Assembly (NCBI RefSeq): GCF_001598355.1
Contig: NZ_BCYU01000008.1
Coordinates: 17,552 to 81,551, forward strand
Length of the DNA stretch: 64,000 bases
Direction: 5' to 3'
DNA from: Sphingomonas asaccharolytica NBRC 15499
Lineage (GTDB): Bacteria > Pseudomonadota > Alphaproteobacteria > Sphingomonadales > Sphingomonadaceae
The notes under the pieces are model-generated. The model did not search any database, was not told the origin of the DNA, and saw nothing but the letters and a program-made list of their open reading frames with translations. Positions 1-8,836 of this stretch are shown here, one piece after another. Position numbers and translations under genes: made by a program. Each line of letters starts with the position of its first letter. Position 1 is the first letter of the stretch.

Positions 1-574
1 TCGCTCCCGCGCCGCGCTCCACCAGCCGCGCAATCACATCGTGATAGACCGCGCGCGATGCCGCTTCGATCTTTCCCGCGACCAATTCCTCATAGATCAC
101 GCGATGAACCTCGCGCCGGTCGTCGTCGTCGGGAATCAGGGGCTCGAGCCCGGCGGCCGCGAGGCGATCGCGATAAAAGGCCTTTTCCATCGTGAAGGCG
201 GTGCCGAGCAACCCGACTCGCTTAAGCCCCGCCCGGGTGATCGCCGCCGCAGTGGGATCGACGACGTGGAGCAGCGGCACGCCGATCGCCGCTGCGATCT
301 CGTCAGCCATCAAATGCATCGTGTTGCTGCAGATCAGGACGAAATCCGCACCTCCCGCCTCCAAGTGCCTGGCCGCATCCACCATTCGCGCGGTGAGCGA
401 AGACCAGTCGCCATCATGCTGAAGTCGTTCGATTTCGCCGAAATCTACCGAGTATAAAAGCATTTCGGCCGAATGCGCGCCGCCGAGACGGTCACGCACC
501 GCGCGATTGATGATCGCATAATATTGCGCTGAACTCTCCCAGCTCATGCCGCCGATCAGTCCAATCCTCTTCAT
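1..574 (-). CDS. Aspartate/glutamate racemase family protein (C-terminus outside window)
   Basis: This gene reads leftward from an ATG at 574 and leaves the window after 191 codons. The protein begins MKRIGLIGGMSWESS, the phosphate-binding-like N-terminus typical of the aspartate racemase (EC 5.1.1.13) family. It carries the family motif CSNTMH near residue 82, where the first catalytic Cys sits. The second catalytic Cys would be expected near residue 190-200 and is at or past the edge, so activity cannot be judged. The family interconverts L- and D-aspartate or glutamate, or related amino acids. It is divergent from a Crp/Fnr-type regulator and shares its upstream region. Family call is firm; exact substrate is not known. 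Confidence 0.85.
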   Translation of the reverse strand, partial: MKRIGLIGGMSWESSAQYYAIINRAVRDRLGGAHSAEMLLYSVDFGEIERLQHDGDWSSLTARMVDAARHLEAGGADFVLICSNTMHLMADEIAAAIGVPLLHVVDPTAAAITRAGLKRVGLLGTAFTMEKAFYRDRLAAAGLEPLIPDDDDRREVHRVIYEELVAGKIEAASRAVYHDVIARLVERGAGA

Positions 575-655
575 CGTGTTGCTATGGCGTTTCCTGCTAT
601 GGAAACCAAGAAGCGGACAAGATCGTTACGCTGCCGAAGGGGTTCGAAGATCGAC

Positions 656-1381
656 ATGCTGACCGACAATTTCCTGCAAGGCCGCCGACGCCGCGAACTG
701 ACCGATGAGGAAAAAGACGCGATCGAAAGCGTCCTGACCGCGCCGGTAACGCTGCCGCGGCGCAAGGTGGTGACAAGCCGCGGCGATGTCGTCACGCGGT
801 CGACCTTCCTCATCTCGGGCTTCATGTGCCGTTACATGGACGGCGCCGACGGCCATCGGCAGTTGGTCAGCATTCAGACGCCGGGCGATTTCGTCGATCT
901 GCACGGTTATCCGCTTCAGCGGCTCGACCATGACATCGCAACCTTGAGCGAGTGCACCGTCGCCTATGCGCCGCACGACAAGCTGACCCAGATCATCGAA
1001 CGCTTGCCGCATCTGGGTCGCGTGCTGTGGTTTTCGACCCTGCTCGATGCGGCGATGCATCGCGAATGGATTTTCCGGCTGGGTCGGCTCGACGCCGTGG
1101 GTCGCGTCGCGCACATGTTGTGCGAAACCTATTCGCGGCTCGACGCGGTCGGACTGGTCGAGGATAATAGCTTCGCCTGGCCACTGACCCAGCAGGATCT
1201 GGGGGAGGCATGCGGACTGACCTCGGTCCACGTCAATCGGACGTTGCGCGTGCTGCGCGAGGCGGGGATGGTCGAGGTTTCCGACCGCATCGTCACGATG
1301 ATGGATTTCGATCGGCTTGCCTCGACCGGCGAATTCCAGCCAGATTACCTCTATTTCGACAATCATACCCGAACGCCATAA
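656..1381 (+). CDS. Crp/Fnr family transcriptional regulator
   Basis: The 241-aa protein has an N-terminal cyclic-nucleotide-binding-like beta roll (about residues 20-120, with PGDFVDLHGY at the position of the family's phosphate-binding-like cassette). A C-terminal winged helix follows, with the motif LTQQDLGEACGLTSVHVNRT as the recognition region. It lacks the N-terminal Cys cluster of oxygen-sensing Fnr, so it is not a 4Fe-4S Fnr. The frame is open from an ATG at 584, which would leave only 9 bp to the divergent racemase gene. I prefer the ATG at 656 because it leaves room for promoters and starts at the usual MLTDNFL-type N-terminus. Ligand and targets are unknown. The 3' end converges with glpK. 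Confidence 0.85.
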   Translation: MLTDNFLQGRRRRELTDEEKDAIESVLTAPVTLPRRKVVTSRGDVVTRSTFLISGFMCRYMDGADGHRQLVSIQTPGDFVDLHGYPLQRLDHDIATLSECTVAYAPHDKLTQIIERLPHLGRVLWFSTLLDAAMHREWIFRLGRLDAVGRVAHMLCETYSRLDAVGLVEDNSFAWPLTQQDLGEACGLTSVHVNRTLRVLREAGMVEVSDRIVTMMDFDRLASTGEFQPDYLYFDNHTRTP

Positions 1382-1401
1382 ACGCGCGATCAGCCATGGC
1401 G

Positions 1402-2886
1402 TCAGCGCGCGGCAGCGATCACCGATTTTACCGCCGATGCCCAGCCATCAAGCCGGATCTGCCGGGCGTCGGCGGCCAAAGCGGAATGAAAAGCGTCGAG
1501 CTTGCCGCGCATGGCGGACGCTGCCTTCAGGTCCTTGAACAAGCCGCTGCCGACACCCGCCAGCATCGCCGCGCCGAGCGCGGTGGTTTCGGCGAAGACC
1601 GGCCGCTCCACCTCAACCTCGAGCATGTCGGCGAGATCCTGCGCGATCCAATCGTTGGCGACCATGCCGCCGTCGATCCTGAGCGTCGTCCAGTCGGCGC
1701 CATCGGCGGCGAAGGCAGTCTTCAGGTCGTTGGCCTGGTGCGCCATCGCCTCCAGCGCGGCGCGGACGATATGCGCGCGCGTGGCGGCGAAGCTGAGTCC
1801 CGACATGCAGCCGCGTGCCTCTGCTTCCCACCATGGTGCGCCCAAGCCGGACAGCGCGGGGACCAGATAGACCCCGGCATTGTCCGCGACCGACCGCGCC
1901 AACGCCTCGGTTTCGTCGGCGGCGGCGATCAGCTTGAGCGAATCGCGCAGCCATTGCACCAGGCTGCCGGCGACGAACACCGATCCTTCCAGCGCATAAG
2001 CGCGCCGGCCGCCGAGTTGCCACGCCACCGTCGCCAGTAGCCGGTTCTTCGACGTCGGCTGATGCGCGCCATATTGCGTCAGCACGAACGCACCGGTGCC
2101 AAACGTCGCCTTGGTGTCGCCGGGCATCAGGCAGGCCTGGCCGATCGTCGCCGCCTGCTGGTCGCCGGCCATGCCGCAGATCGGGATCGGCGCGCCGAAC
2201 AATGTCGTGGTGCCGTAATTGCCCGCGCAATCGACGATCTCCGGAAGCGCGTGGCGCGGCGCGTCGAACAGCTCGATCAGGCCGTCGTCCCAATGGCCGC
2301 TGCCGATCGCCATCAGCGCAGTACGGCTGGCATTGGTCGCATCGGTGATGTGCAGCCCACCTCTGCCTTCCGTCGCGGTCAGTTTCCACACCAGCCACGA
2401 ATCGATGGTGCCGACCGCCAGCCGGTCGCCAGCTGCCTTGAGCTGCGGCCAATTGGCCATCGCCCAGCCGATCTTGGATCCCGAGAAATAGGGATCGAGC
2501 AGCAACCCGGTGCGGGCCTGGACCGTCGGCTCGTGCCCGGCCTCCTTGAGTTCGCGGCACCATGACGCCGTGCGCCGGTCCTGCCAGACAATGGCGGGCG
2601 CTAGCGGTTCGCCGGTCTGTCTGTCCCAGAACACCACCGTCTCGCGCTGGTTGGTGATGCCGATCGCCGCCACCGCCTCGGCCCCGCCCGCCAGTTCGAC
2701 CATTTTCCGCGCGCAGGCGAAGGTCCGATCCCATATCTCGGCGGCATCGTGCTCGACCAGTCCGGGGGAGGGGTAATGCTGGGTCAGATCGGCCGATTCG
2801 CTGCCCAGGCATGTGCCGTCGGGCGCGAACAGCATCGCGCGGGTGGAAGTGGTACCTTCGTCGATGATCAGCAGCTTCTCGCTCAT
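1402..2886 (-). CDS. glpK: Glycerol kinase
   Basis: The 494-aa protein phosphorylates glycerol with ATP to sn-glycerol 3-phosphate in the cytoplasm. It belongs to the FGGY kinase family. The N-terminus IDEGTTSTRAMLF is the first ATP-binding segment, and TNQRETVVFWDR carries the Arg-Glu pair that binds glycerol. MAGDQQAA near residue 240 holds the catalytic Asp, and the GGMVANDWIAQ segment near residue 405 is part of the second ATPase motif. Length matches the family (about 500 aa). No glpF or glpD is next to it. It is divergent from the AI-2E permease gene with 53 bp between the starts and converges on the Crp/Fnr gene. Confidence 0.96.
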   Translation of the reverse strand: MSEKLLIIDEGTTSTRAMLFAPDGTCLGSESADLTQHYPSPGLVEHDAAEIWDRTFACARKMVELAGGAEAVAAIGITNQRETVVFWDRQTGEPLAPAIVWQDRRTASWCRELKEAGHEPTVQARTGLLLDPYFSGSKIGWAMANWPQLKAAGDRLAVGTIDSWLVWKLTATEGRGGLHITDATNASRTALMAIGSGHWDDGLIELFDAPRHALPEIVDCAGNYGTTTLFGAPIPICGMAGDQQAATIGQACLMPGDTKATFGTGAFVLTQYGAHQPTSKNRLLATVAWQLGGRRAYALEGSVFVAGSLVQWLRDSLKLIAAADETEALARSVADNAGVYLVPALSGLGAPWWEAEARGCMSGLSFAATRAHIVRAALEAMAHQANDLKTAFAADGADWTTLRIDGGMVANDWIAQDLADMLEVEVERPVFAETTALGAAMLAGVGSGLFKDLKAASAMRGKLDAFHSALAADARQIRLDGWASAVKSVIAAAR

Positions 2887-2939
2887 CTCTTGACGCTAGC
2901 CGGGATTACTTTGCCCGCCAATGGCGCTACGAAGCCCCT

Positions 2940-4172
2940 ATGAGTAACGGCGAGAGCGGCATGGGGGCGAGTTTGTCGGCGACGGTTGGGGGCGCCGCTG
3001 CGGTTGCGCCGAGTGCGCCCGAGACGCCGGCGTCGGCCGACGATGGTCCACCGCCAGTAATCGACCCGCGGCGTGACCGTCTGCTCGCCGCGCTGACGCT
3101 GATCGCCGGCGTCGGGCTGGTGATCGGCCTGCCGTTCGCGCTCAAGGCCGGCGCCGAATTCTTCCTGCCGATCACGATCGCTTTGGTCATCTCGATCGCA
3201 CTCATCCCGGTGCTCGAATGGCTTGAGCGGCGTCGGCTGCCGTCCTGGCTCGCGGCGCTGATTTGCGTGCTGACTTTCCTGGCCGCGGCAAACGTGGCGC
3301 TGGCCGCGATCGTCGTTCCGGCGATCGAATTCTTCCGCCGCTTGCCCGAGCGGATCGATCGGATCCAGGCCAATCTGGCGCCGGTGCTCGATCTCTATGC
3401 GAGCCTCGAAAAATACATCAACAAGGCGGCGGCGCATATCGCCACCATCCCCAAGGTGCGGGCCACGACCCCGGTATCGCCGCCGAGCTCGCTGCTCGAC
3501 CTTATCGCCACGTCGGCGCCGACCGCGCTGGTTCAGATATTCTTCGGCGTGCTGGTGGTGTTCTTCTTCCTCGCCGGCTGGACGCGGACGCGCCGCCGGA
3601 CGATCACCAGCCGCGCGAGCTTCGGCGGCGCGATGGCGACGGCGCGCGTGATCCAGGACGTGGTTGACGACGTCTCCGCTTATCTCGGCACGATCACCGC
3701 GATCAACATCGTACTCGGGCTGATCGTGTCGGGCGCCTTATGGCTGATCGGCATGCCCTATCCGCTGATGTGGGGCGGCATCGTCACCTTGCTCAATTAT
3801 ATTCCCTATTTCGGGCCGATCGTCGCGGCATTGTTGCTCGCTGTCGGCGGGCTGATGACCTTTCCCGACATCTGGGTGGCGCTGATGCCAGCAGGCATCA
3901 TGATCGGCTGCCACTTGCTCGAGGCGAACGCGGTGACGCCGTTCATCGTCGGGCATCGCCTGACGATCAGCCCGGTGCTGATCCTGATTTCGCTGAGTTT
4001 CTGGAGCTGGGTGTGGGGAACGCCGGGCGCGTTGCTTGCGGTACCGTTGCTGATCATCATGCAGACGGTGATCGGGGCGGCGGGCAAGCCCGACATTGCC
4101 GGTTTCCTGTTCGAGCACGGCACCCTAGTCAGCGAGCGCAAGCGCGGTCGCTGGGGCGTGCGACAAAACTAA
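2940..4172 (+). CDS. AI-2E family transporter (PerM-like permease)
   Basis: The 410-aa protein is a member of the AI-2 exporter superfamily (PF01594, formerly DUF20). It has a Pro/Ala-rich cytoplasmic N-terminus of about 40 residues, then hydrophobic segments near residues 55-75, 78-95 and 105-130. A long soluble stretch follows, and a cluster of membrane helices fills residues 190-385. Family motifs such as YIPYFGPIVA and the C-terminal FWSWVWGTPGALLAVPLL are present. Members have been linked to autoinducer export or Na+/H+ exchange, but most are uncharacterised and the substrate here cannot be told. The ATG at 2940 is the first codon of the frame that fits. A tRNA gene follows 59 bp downstream. 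Confidence 0.88.
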   Translation: MSNGESGMGASLSATVGGAAAVAPSAPETPASADDGPPPVIDPRRDRLLAALTLIAGVGLVIGLPFALKAGAEFFLPITIALVISIALIPVLEWLERRRLPSWLAALICVLTFLAAANVALAAIVVPAIEFFRRLPERIDRIQANLAPVLDLYASLEKYINKAAAHIATIPKVRATTPVSPPSSLLDLIATSAPTALVQIFFGVLVVFFFLAGWTRTRRRTITSRASFGGAMATARVIQDVVDDVSAYLGTITAINIVLGLIVSGALWLIGMPYPLMWGGIVTLLNYIPYFGPIVAALLLAVGGLMTFPDIWVALMPAGIMIGCHLLEANAVTPFIVGHRLTISPVLILISLSFWSWVWGTPGALLAVPLLIIMQTVIGAAGKPDIAGFLFEHGTLVSERKRGRWGVRQN

Positions 4173-4231
4173 TTTGACCGCTGTTGACACTGGGGGGCGG
4201 CTCGCTTAGTGGCCGCGCCTCACGCTTCCAA

Positions 4232-4308
<77 letters not shown>

Positions 4309-4345
4309 TTTTCGGCGTGGACTTCCAAGATATAAATGATCGTCG

Positions 4346-4570
4346 CTAGCGCCAGCGCCCTGTTTCCATCCAGCGCAGCATGCGCCGCATCGGCAGCAGC
4401 CAGAGCCAGACGATCCCGGTCACGACGTAGAACAGCAATTGCGCCAATGCCGGCCAGCGTCCCACCCAGGGCGACAGGCTGACGACGGCGATGCACCAGA
4501 TCGCGATCAGCGCCAGGATGGCGAGCATGCCCACCGGCTTTTGCCAGCGCGGTGTCGGTGGCGGGTTCAT
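4346..4570 (-). CDS. DUF2842 domain-containing small membrane protein
   Basis: A 74-aa protein with two predicted membrane helices (about residues 12-33 and 41-61), a Pro-rich N-terminus (MNPPPTPRWQKP) and a basic C-terminus. The layout and sequence fit the alphaproteobacterial DUF2842 family, whose function is unknown. The ATG at 4570 overlaps the stop codon of the upstream cyclo-ligase gene as ATGA, which suggests translational coupling. A second ATG four codons upstream (4582) is possible. It lies last in the apparent zapA-6S-cyclo-ligase transcription unit and converges on tRNA-Asp. Confidence 0.75.
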   Translation of the reverse strand: MNPPPTPRWQKPVGMLAILALIAIWCIAVVSLSPWVGRWPALAQLLFYVVTGIVWLWLLPMRRMLRWMETGRWR

Positions 4571-5109
4571 ATTGTAATCCATCCCTGTTCGGTAACGACG
4601 GCGTGGAGCCTCATATCCCATGGATCGACCGGCAAGTCTTCGATCTGCTGGACGCTCCAGGCGACGCCGACGCGCCTGGCGTCGGGAAAGCGCGCGAAGG
4701 CACCGTCATAATAGCCTGCGCCCTGGCCCAGTCGATCGAGCTTCGCGTCGAAGGCGAGCATCGGCGTCAGGATGATGTCGGGGCGCAATTCGGCGGCGAG
4801 CGCCGATGGCTGGCTTAGACCGAACGGGCCGGCCTCGAGCGCCGCTTCTGTTTCCCACGCCAGGAAGCGCATCGGTTCGCTGCGCACCGTGACATGGGGG
4901 AGGGCCAGCACGCATCCCGCCTCGACCGCGGCGCGCGCGAGCCGCGAGGGGTCGGCTTCGCTGCCGATCGGGACATAGGAGGTGACGGTCAGGCCGCGGT
5001 CGAGCCACATGCGGAAGGCGTCTGGCACCGCGATCGGCGACGGCTTGCCGGCGACAAAGGCGTCGCGCGCGGCGCGGAGGCGCGCCCGCAATGCCTGTTT
5101 GCTCTTCAT
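4567..5109 (-). CDS. 5-formyltetrahydrofolate cyclo-ligase
   Basis: The 180-aa enzyme (EC 6.3.3.2) converts 5-formyl-THF to 5,10-methenyl-THF with ATP. The visible signature is ILTPMLAFDAKLDRLGQGAG followed by YYD, which matches the family's substrate and Mg-ATP loop, and the N-terminal SKQALRARLRAARDAF is the usual first helix. An ATG exists at 5133 but lies inside the predicted closing stem of the 6S RNA, so I use the ATG at 5109 (MKSKQ). In many proteobacteria this gene (ygfA/fau) sits directly downstream of 6S RNA, as here. Its stop overlaps the DUF2842 start. Confidence 0.92.
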   Translation of the reverse strand: MKSKQALRARLRAARDAFVAGKPSPIAVPDAFRMWLDRGLTVTSYVPIGSEADPSRLARAAVEAGCVLALPHVTVRSEPMRFLAWETEAALEAGPFGLSQPSALAAELRPDIILTPMLAFDAKLDRLGQGAGYYDGAFARFPDARRVGVAWSVQQIEDLPVDPWDMRLHAVVTEQGWITI

Positions 5110-5119
5110 GTTTCGGTGG

Positions 5120-5285
5120 AGTGGCGGGACCACCGTGGACCGTTTGCCGGGTTATCCTCTGACGCACGGTACGTCAGGTGGGGACCATATACGTCGGACC
5201 AGGGTCCGGGCAGGGACAGCCCCCTTGGATGATGAATAGCCTCAGGGATAATAAAGGCTCGTATCGGGCAGTACCCGCCGACCAT
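5120..5285 (-). ncRNA. ssrS: 6S RNA (approximate ends)
   Basis: The gap between zapA and the cyclo-ligase gene is the classical place of 6S RNA, which binds the housekeeping RNA polymerase by imitating an open promoter. Read on the minus strand, GGCGGG near 5281-5276 can pair with CCCGCC near 5131-5126 to form a closing stem of about 150-170 nt. The interior contains the GGGCTGTCCCTGCC-like and CCCACCTG-like sides of the central bubble. Ends are estimated from the stem and not from a covariance model. No convincing protein is encoded here. Confidence 0.75.
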
Positions 5286-5289
5286 GAAT

Positions 5290-5598
5290 CTAGGCGCTCG
5301 GTGCCGGTTTCTCAAGGGTCTCGGCAAGCGCTTCCAGACGATCGGCGAGGCGGTTGAGAAAAGCGGGACTCGGACCGCCGTCCGCCGAGGGACGGTTTTC
5401 CGCCTGATCGAGATTATCGGCGAGCATCAGCGCAATCAGCAGCATGGTGCGTTCGGCATTGAGGCCGCCGGACGCGCGGTTGGCCATCGCCCAGCGTTGG
5501 TCAAGCATTTCTCCCAATCGGCGAAGCTGGGCTTCCTCGCCGTCGCGGCAAGCGACGTTGTGTCGGCGGTCGCCGATCGTCAGCGTGACCTCAGCCAT
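5290..5598 (-). CDS. zapA: Cell division protein ZapA
   Basis: A 102-aa protein with the ZapA fold: an N-terminal strand segment (MAEVTLTIGDRRHNVAC) and a helix with the typical LGEMLDQRW. The AERTMLLIALMLADNLDQAE segment starts the long C-terminal dimer and tetramer coiled coil. ZapA binds FtsZ and supports Z-ring bundling at midcell. The ATG at 5598 is chosen over one six codons upstream because the family starts at this point. The preceding 57-aa ORF overlaps it by 8 bp, so the two are probably cotranscribed. 6S RNA follows immediately. Confidence 0.88.
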   Translation of the reverse strand: MAEVTLTIGDRRHNVACRDGEEAQLRRLGEMLDQRWAMANRASGGLNAERTMLLIALMLADNLDQAENRPSADGGPSPAFLNRLADRLEALAETLEKPAPSA

Positions 5599-5764
5599 TT
5601 CGCGCCCCCAGCGCATCTAGCGCGGCGATCGCTTCGCCGACGCGGGCGCGCAGCGATTCGTGTCGTGTCTTCAGGTCCTGCGCGCTCCTGTCGCGCGCCG
5701 CGACGGCGCGTTCGATGCGGGCGAGCGCGGCGTCGATCCGATCGGTCGGGGAAGCGTCTGCCAT
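5591..5764 (-). CDS. Small coiled-coil-like hypothetical protein upstream of zapA
   Basis: A 57-aa ORF (MADASPTDRIDAALARIERA...) begins with an ATG at 5764 and ends in a TGA that overlaps the zapA start by 8 bp (ATGGCTGA). It is rich in Ala, Arg, Asp and Glu with heptad-like spacing and would form one amphipathic helix. I do not recognise a family. The overlap, the absence of another start for zapA and the charged helical composition suggest a real small gene, perhaps a division-related partner of ZapA. That role is inference from position only. Confidence 0.6.
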   Translation of the reverse strand: MADASPTDRIDAALARIERAVAARDRSAQDLKTRHESLRARVGEAIAALDALGARNG

Positions 5765-6032
5765 CGGGGGGAGATAGCACGGCGAGGGGACGCGACAAGA
5801 TCGTTTCGCCGCGCAAAGGGCTCGGGCTCGCTGCCGGGGGTCGCCTCAAGTCAGCGCTTCGGACCGCATGGGGACTGATCGACGACGTTGCGATCGACGG
5901 CATTGCGGCCGATCCGGGAGCAAATACCCGGCCCCGACAGTTGACGCGCCGCGTCGGCATCCCCAAAGGCAGCCGCGACCGACCGGCCCCATTCGCGCGT
6001 GCCGGCATCAGCAGCTCGAGGAGCGAAACAAC

Positions 6033-7040
6033 ATGGCAGTGAAGGTAGCGATCAACGGGTTCGGGCGGATTGGGCGTCTGGTGGCGCGCGCGATGCTCGC
6101 GCAGGGCGATACCGGTCTCGACCTGGTGGCGATCAACGATCTCGGCGATGCCAAGGCCAATGCCTGGCTGTTCAAACGCGACTCGGTCCACGGCAAATGG
6201 CCGGGCGAAGTCCATGCCGAAGGCCAGGACATGGTGATCGACGGCAAGCGCATCCGCGTCACCGCAGAGCGCGATCCGGCGAACCTGCCGCACAAGGAAT
6301 TGGGCGTCGATCTGGTGCTCGAATGCACCGGCTTCTTCACCGACCGTGACGCTTGCCAGAAGCATATCGATGCCGGCGCCAAGAAGGTGCTGATCTCGGC
6401 GCCAGGCAAGAATGTCGACCTGACTGTCGTTTATGGCGTCAACCACGACAAGCTGACCGCCGATCATAATATCGTGTCGAACGCCTCGTGCACGACCAAT
6501 TGCCTGGCGCCGGTCGCCAAGGTGCTGAACGACGAATTCGGCATCGAGCGCGGCCTGATGACCACGGTCCACGCTTATACCAACGACCAGAAGATCCTCG
6601 ACCAGATCCATTCCGACCTGCGCCGCGCGCGCGCGGCGGGGATGTCGATGATCCCGACCACCACCGGTGCCGCGCGCGCCGTCGCCGAGGTGCTGCCCGA
6701 ACTGAAGGGCAAGCTGGACGGTTCGGCGATCCGCGTGCCGGTTCCCGACGTGTCGCTGATCGACCTGACCTTCACGCCCAAGCGCGACGTGACCAAGGAA
6801 GAGATCAACGCGGCGCTCAAGGCAGCGTCGCAAGGCAAGCTCAAGGGCGTGCTCGATTATACCGACGAGCCGCTTGTCTCGATCGACCTGATGGGCTCGC
6901 CGGCGTCGTCGACCGTCGACAGCCTCGAAACCGCAGTGCTTGAAGGCAAGCTGGTTCGCGTCCTCAGCTGGTACGACAATGAATGGGGCTTCTCCAACCG
7001 CATGGTCGACACCGCCAAGGCGATGGCAGCGTTGATCTAA
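6033..7040 (+). CDS. gap: Glyceraldehyde-3-phosphate dehydrogenase (type I)
   Basis: The 335-aa cytoplasmic enzyme oxidises glyceraldehyde 3-phosphate with phosphate and NAD to 1,3-bisphosphoglycerate. The N-terminal INGFGRIGR is the nucleotide-binding loop, ASCTTNC carries the catalytic Cys153, and His180 lies in TTVHAYTND. The C-terminal [12 protein letters not shown] is also standard. An Asp at residue 36 is consistent with NAD use. The start ATG at 6033 has the Shine-Dalgarno-like GAGGAG 10-12 bp upstream. The reading frame is open further upstream, but nothing there resembles the family. pgk follows after a perfect palindrome, so the two form a glycolytic pair. Confidence 0.97.
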   Translation: MAVKVAINGFGRIGRLVARAMLAQGDTGLDLVAINDLGDAKANAWLFKRDSVHGKWPGEVHAEGQDMVIDGKRIRVTAERDPANLPHKELGVDLVLECTGFFTDRDACQKHIDAGAKKVLISAPGKNVDLTVVYGVNHDKLTADHNIVSNASCTTNCLAPVAKVLNDEFGIERGLMTTVHAYTNDQKILDQIHSDLRRARAAGMSMIPTTTGAARAVAEVLPELKGKLDGSAIRVPVPDVSLIDLTFTPKRDVTKEEINAALKAASQGKLKGVLDYTDEPLVSIDLMGSPASSTVDSLETAVLEGKLVRVLSWYDNEWGFSNRMVDTAKAMAALI

Positions 7041-7041
7041 G

Positions 7042-7156
7042 CCCACAACCCCTCCCGTTCACGGGAGGGGTTGTGGGAGGGCGTGTCGTTCCGAGTTGAG
7101 GGGCGACGCCCAGCCCAACAGCCCCTCCCCCCAACCCCTCCCCCATGCGGGAGGGG
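7042..7156. repeat. Palindrome pair between gap and pgk (CTCCCG/CGGGAG type)
   Basis: Two inverted repeats lie in the gap between gap and pgk. The first, 7042-7077, has perfect 17-bp arms (CCCACAACCCCTCCCGT) around two bases and begins one base after the gap stop codon. The second, 7135-7156, has 8-bp arms CCCCTCCC and GGGAGGGG. The same core recurs near 50.7 kb, and a related CTCTCCCG core near 13.5 kb, so this is a dispersed element rather than a private terminator. There is no T-run after either stem. A role in RNA stability or differential expression of gap and pgk is possible. Confidence 0.85.
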
Positions 7157-7178
7157 AGTTTGCCGACAGGAGTGTGAC

Positions 7179-8369
7179 ATGGCACGCAACTTCAAAACGC
7201 TCGATGACATGGGCGACATCGCGGGCAAGCGGGTGCTGGTCCGTGAGGATCTCAACGTGCCGATGGCCGATGGCCAAGTCACCGACGACACCCGGTTGCG
7301 TGCCGCTGTGCCGACTGTCGCCGAACTCGCCGACAAGGGCGCCAAAGTCCTGATCCTGGCGCATTTCGGGCGTCCCAAGGGGCAGCGTAACCCGGAGATG
7401 AGCCTGGCGCTCGTTACGCGGCCCTTCGAACACGTGCTCGGCCGTCCTGTTCGCTTCATCGACGATGAGGGCGCGGCTGAGGCTATCGCGACGCTGAAGG
7501 ACGGCGATGTAGCGATCCTGGAGAATACGCGGTTCGATCCGGGTGAAGAGAAGAACGCGCCCGAGACGATCGAGCGGCTGGCAGCGCTCGGCGACCTGTA
7601 TGTCAACGATGCCTTCTCGGCCGCGCACCGCGCGCATGCTTCGACTGAAGGGCTGGCGCATCGCCTGCCGTCGTTCGCGGGGCGGCAGATGGAAGCCGAA
7701 CTCGACGCGCTCGACAAGGCGCTCGGCGATCCCGAGCATCCCGTCGCGGCAGTGGTCGGCGGCGCCAAGGTGTCGAGCAAGCTCGATGTGCTCAAGCATC
7801 TGGTCACCAAGGTCGATCATCTGATCATCGGCGGCGGCATGGCCAATACCTTCCTCGCCGCGCGCGGCGTCGATGTCGGCAAGAGCCTGGCCGAGCACGA
7901 TCTGACTGGCACGGCGGAAGAGATTTTCGACGTCGCCGAAGCGGCCGGCTGCACGATCCATCTGCCCTATGATGTGGTGGTCGCGAGAGAATTCAGGCCG
8001 AATCCCGAGACCCGCACGGTCAACGTCCATGAGGTCGCGAGCGACGAGATGATCCTCGACATCGGTCCGGCCGCGACCGAGGCGCTGGGCGATGTGCTCA
8101 AGAATTGCCGCACCTTGGTGTGGAATGGCCCGCTCGGCGCGTTTGAGACACCGCCGTTCGATGTGGCGACGATGACGTTGGCGAAGACAGTCGCGGCGCT
8201 GACGCGCGAAGGCTCGCTGGTGTCAGTGGCGGGAGGGGGCGATACCGTAGCCGCGCTCAACCAGGCAGGTGTCGCCGACGACATGACCTTTGTGTCGACC
8301 GCGGGCGGAGCCTTTCTCGAATGGATGGAAGGCAAGGAACTTCCAGGCGTTAAGGCGCTAAACTCTTAA
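7179..8369 (+). CDS. pgk: Phosphoglycerate kinase
   Basis: The 396-aa monomeric enzyme transfers phosphate from 1,3-bisphosphoglycerate to ADP in glycolysis, and the reverse in gluconeogenesis. Recognised segments are VREDLNVP near the N-terminus, HFGRPKG near residue 62, GGAKVSSKL near residue 195 and VAGGGDT near the C-terminus in the nucleotide loop. Length is as expected. The start ATG at 7179 gives [11 protein letters not shown] and has GACAGGAGTG upstream as ribosome site. Its stop overlaps the end of the convergent TlpA-like gene by 4 bp. Confidence 0.97.
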   Translation: MARNFKTLDDMGDIAGKRVLVREDLNVPMADGQVTDDTRLRAAVPTVAELADKGAKVLILAHFGRPKGQRNPEMSLALVTRPFEHVLGRPVRFIDDEGAAEAIATLKDGDVAILENTRFDPGEEKNAPETIERLAALGDLYVNDAFSAAHRAHASTEGLAHRLPSFAGRQMEAELDALDKALGDPEHPVAAVVGGAKVSSKLDVLKHLVTKVDHLIIGGGMANTFLAARGVDVGKSLAEHDLTGTAEEIFDVAEAAGCTIHLPYDVVVAREFRPNPETRTVNVHEVASDEMILDIGPAATEALGDVLKNCRTLVWNGPLGAFETPPFDVATMTLAKTVAALTREGSLVSVAGGGDTVAALNQAGVADDMTFVSTAGGAFLEWMEGKELPGVKALNS

Positions 8370-8836
8370 CGCTCGGCAAGTAGCGGACGGACGACGGCGT
8401 CGAGGCGCTTCGCGGTAAAGGCCGCCGCTTTCTCATAGCGGACGCGGCCGTGGCGATCGATCACATAGCTCATCGGCACTGCCGACACCGCGATATCGGC
8501 TCCCGCGACCGAGGTCGCCTGGGGGTAGGGGATCGACGTGGCGGTGGCCTGACCCTGGCCATTCGCGCCGGGATCGACCGAAATGCCGATCACGACCAGA
8601 CCCTGCGACAGATGCTGGCGGTAATAGCGGGCTAGGAGAGGGATTTCGGCCCGGCAGGGCACGCACCAGCTCGCCCAATAATTGATCACCACGACGCGGC
8701 CGCGCAGGTCGCCGAGCGTCATGCGTTGTCCACCGGTCAGCGTCATCTGCCCCGGCAATCCGGGCGCGCCCGCGACTGCCGGCAGGCTGATCGCCGCGGC
8801 GGCGGCCAACGCGCAAAGGGCGCGGACGAACGCCAT
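8366..8836 (-). CDS. TlpA-like periplasmic thioredoxin (second of a tandem pair)
   Basis: A 156-aa protein with an N-terminal signal peptide ([20 protein letters not shown]) and a thioredoxin/AhpC-TSA fold. The redox motif WCVPC lies in [14 protein letters not shown], and the cis-Pro is in AVPMSYVID. Such proteins act outside the membrane in reducing disulfides for cytochrome c maturation, metal insertion or stress defence; the partner here is unknown. Its ATG overlaps the stop of the related upstream gene (TGATG), so the two are translated together. It converges with pgk. Confidence 0.85.
   Translation of the reverse strand: MAFVRALCALAAAAAISLPAVAGAPGLPGQMTLTGGQRMTLGDLRGRVVVINYWASWCVPCRAEIPLLARYYRQHLSQGLVVIGISVDPGANGQGQATATSIPYPQATSVAGADIAVSAVPMSYVIDRHGRVRYEKAAAFTAKRLDAVVRPLLAER

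Noticed and set aside
7042..7077. Rho-independent terminator after gap
   Set aside because: The stem is perfect, but no T-run follows and the core is a dispersed repeat; it is listed as a repeat.
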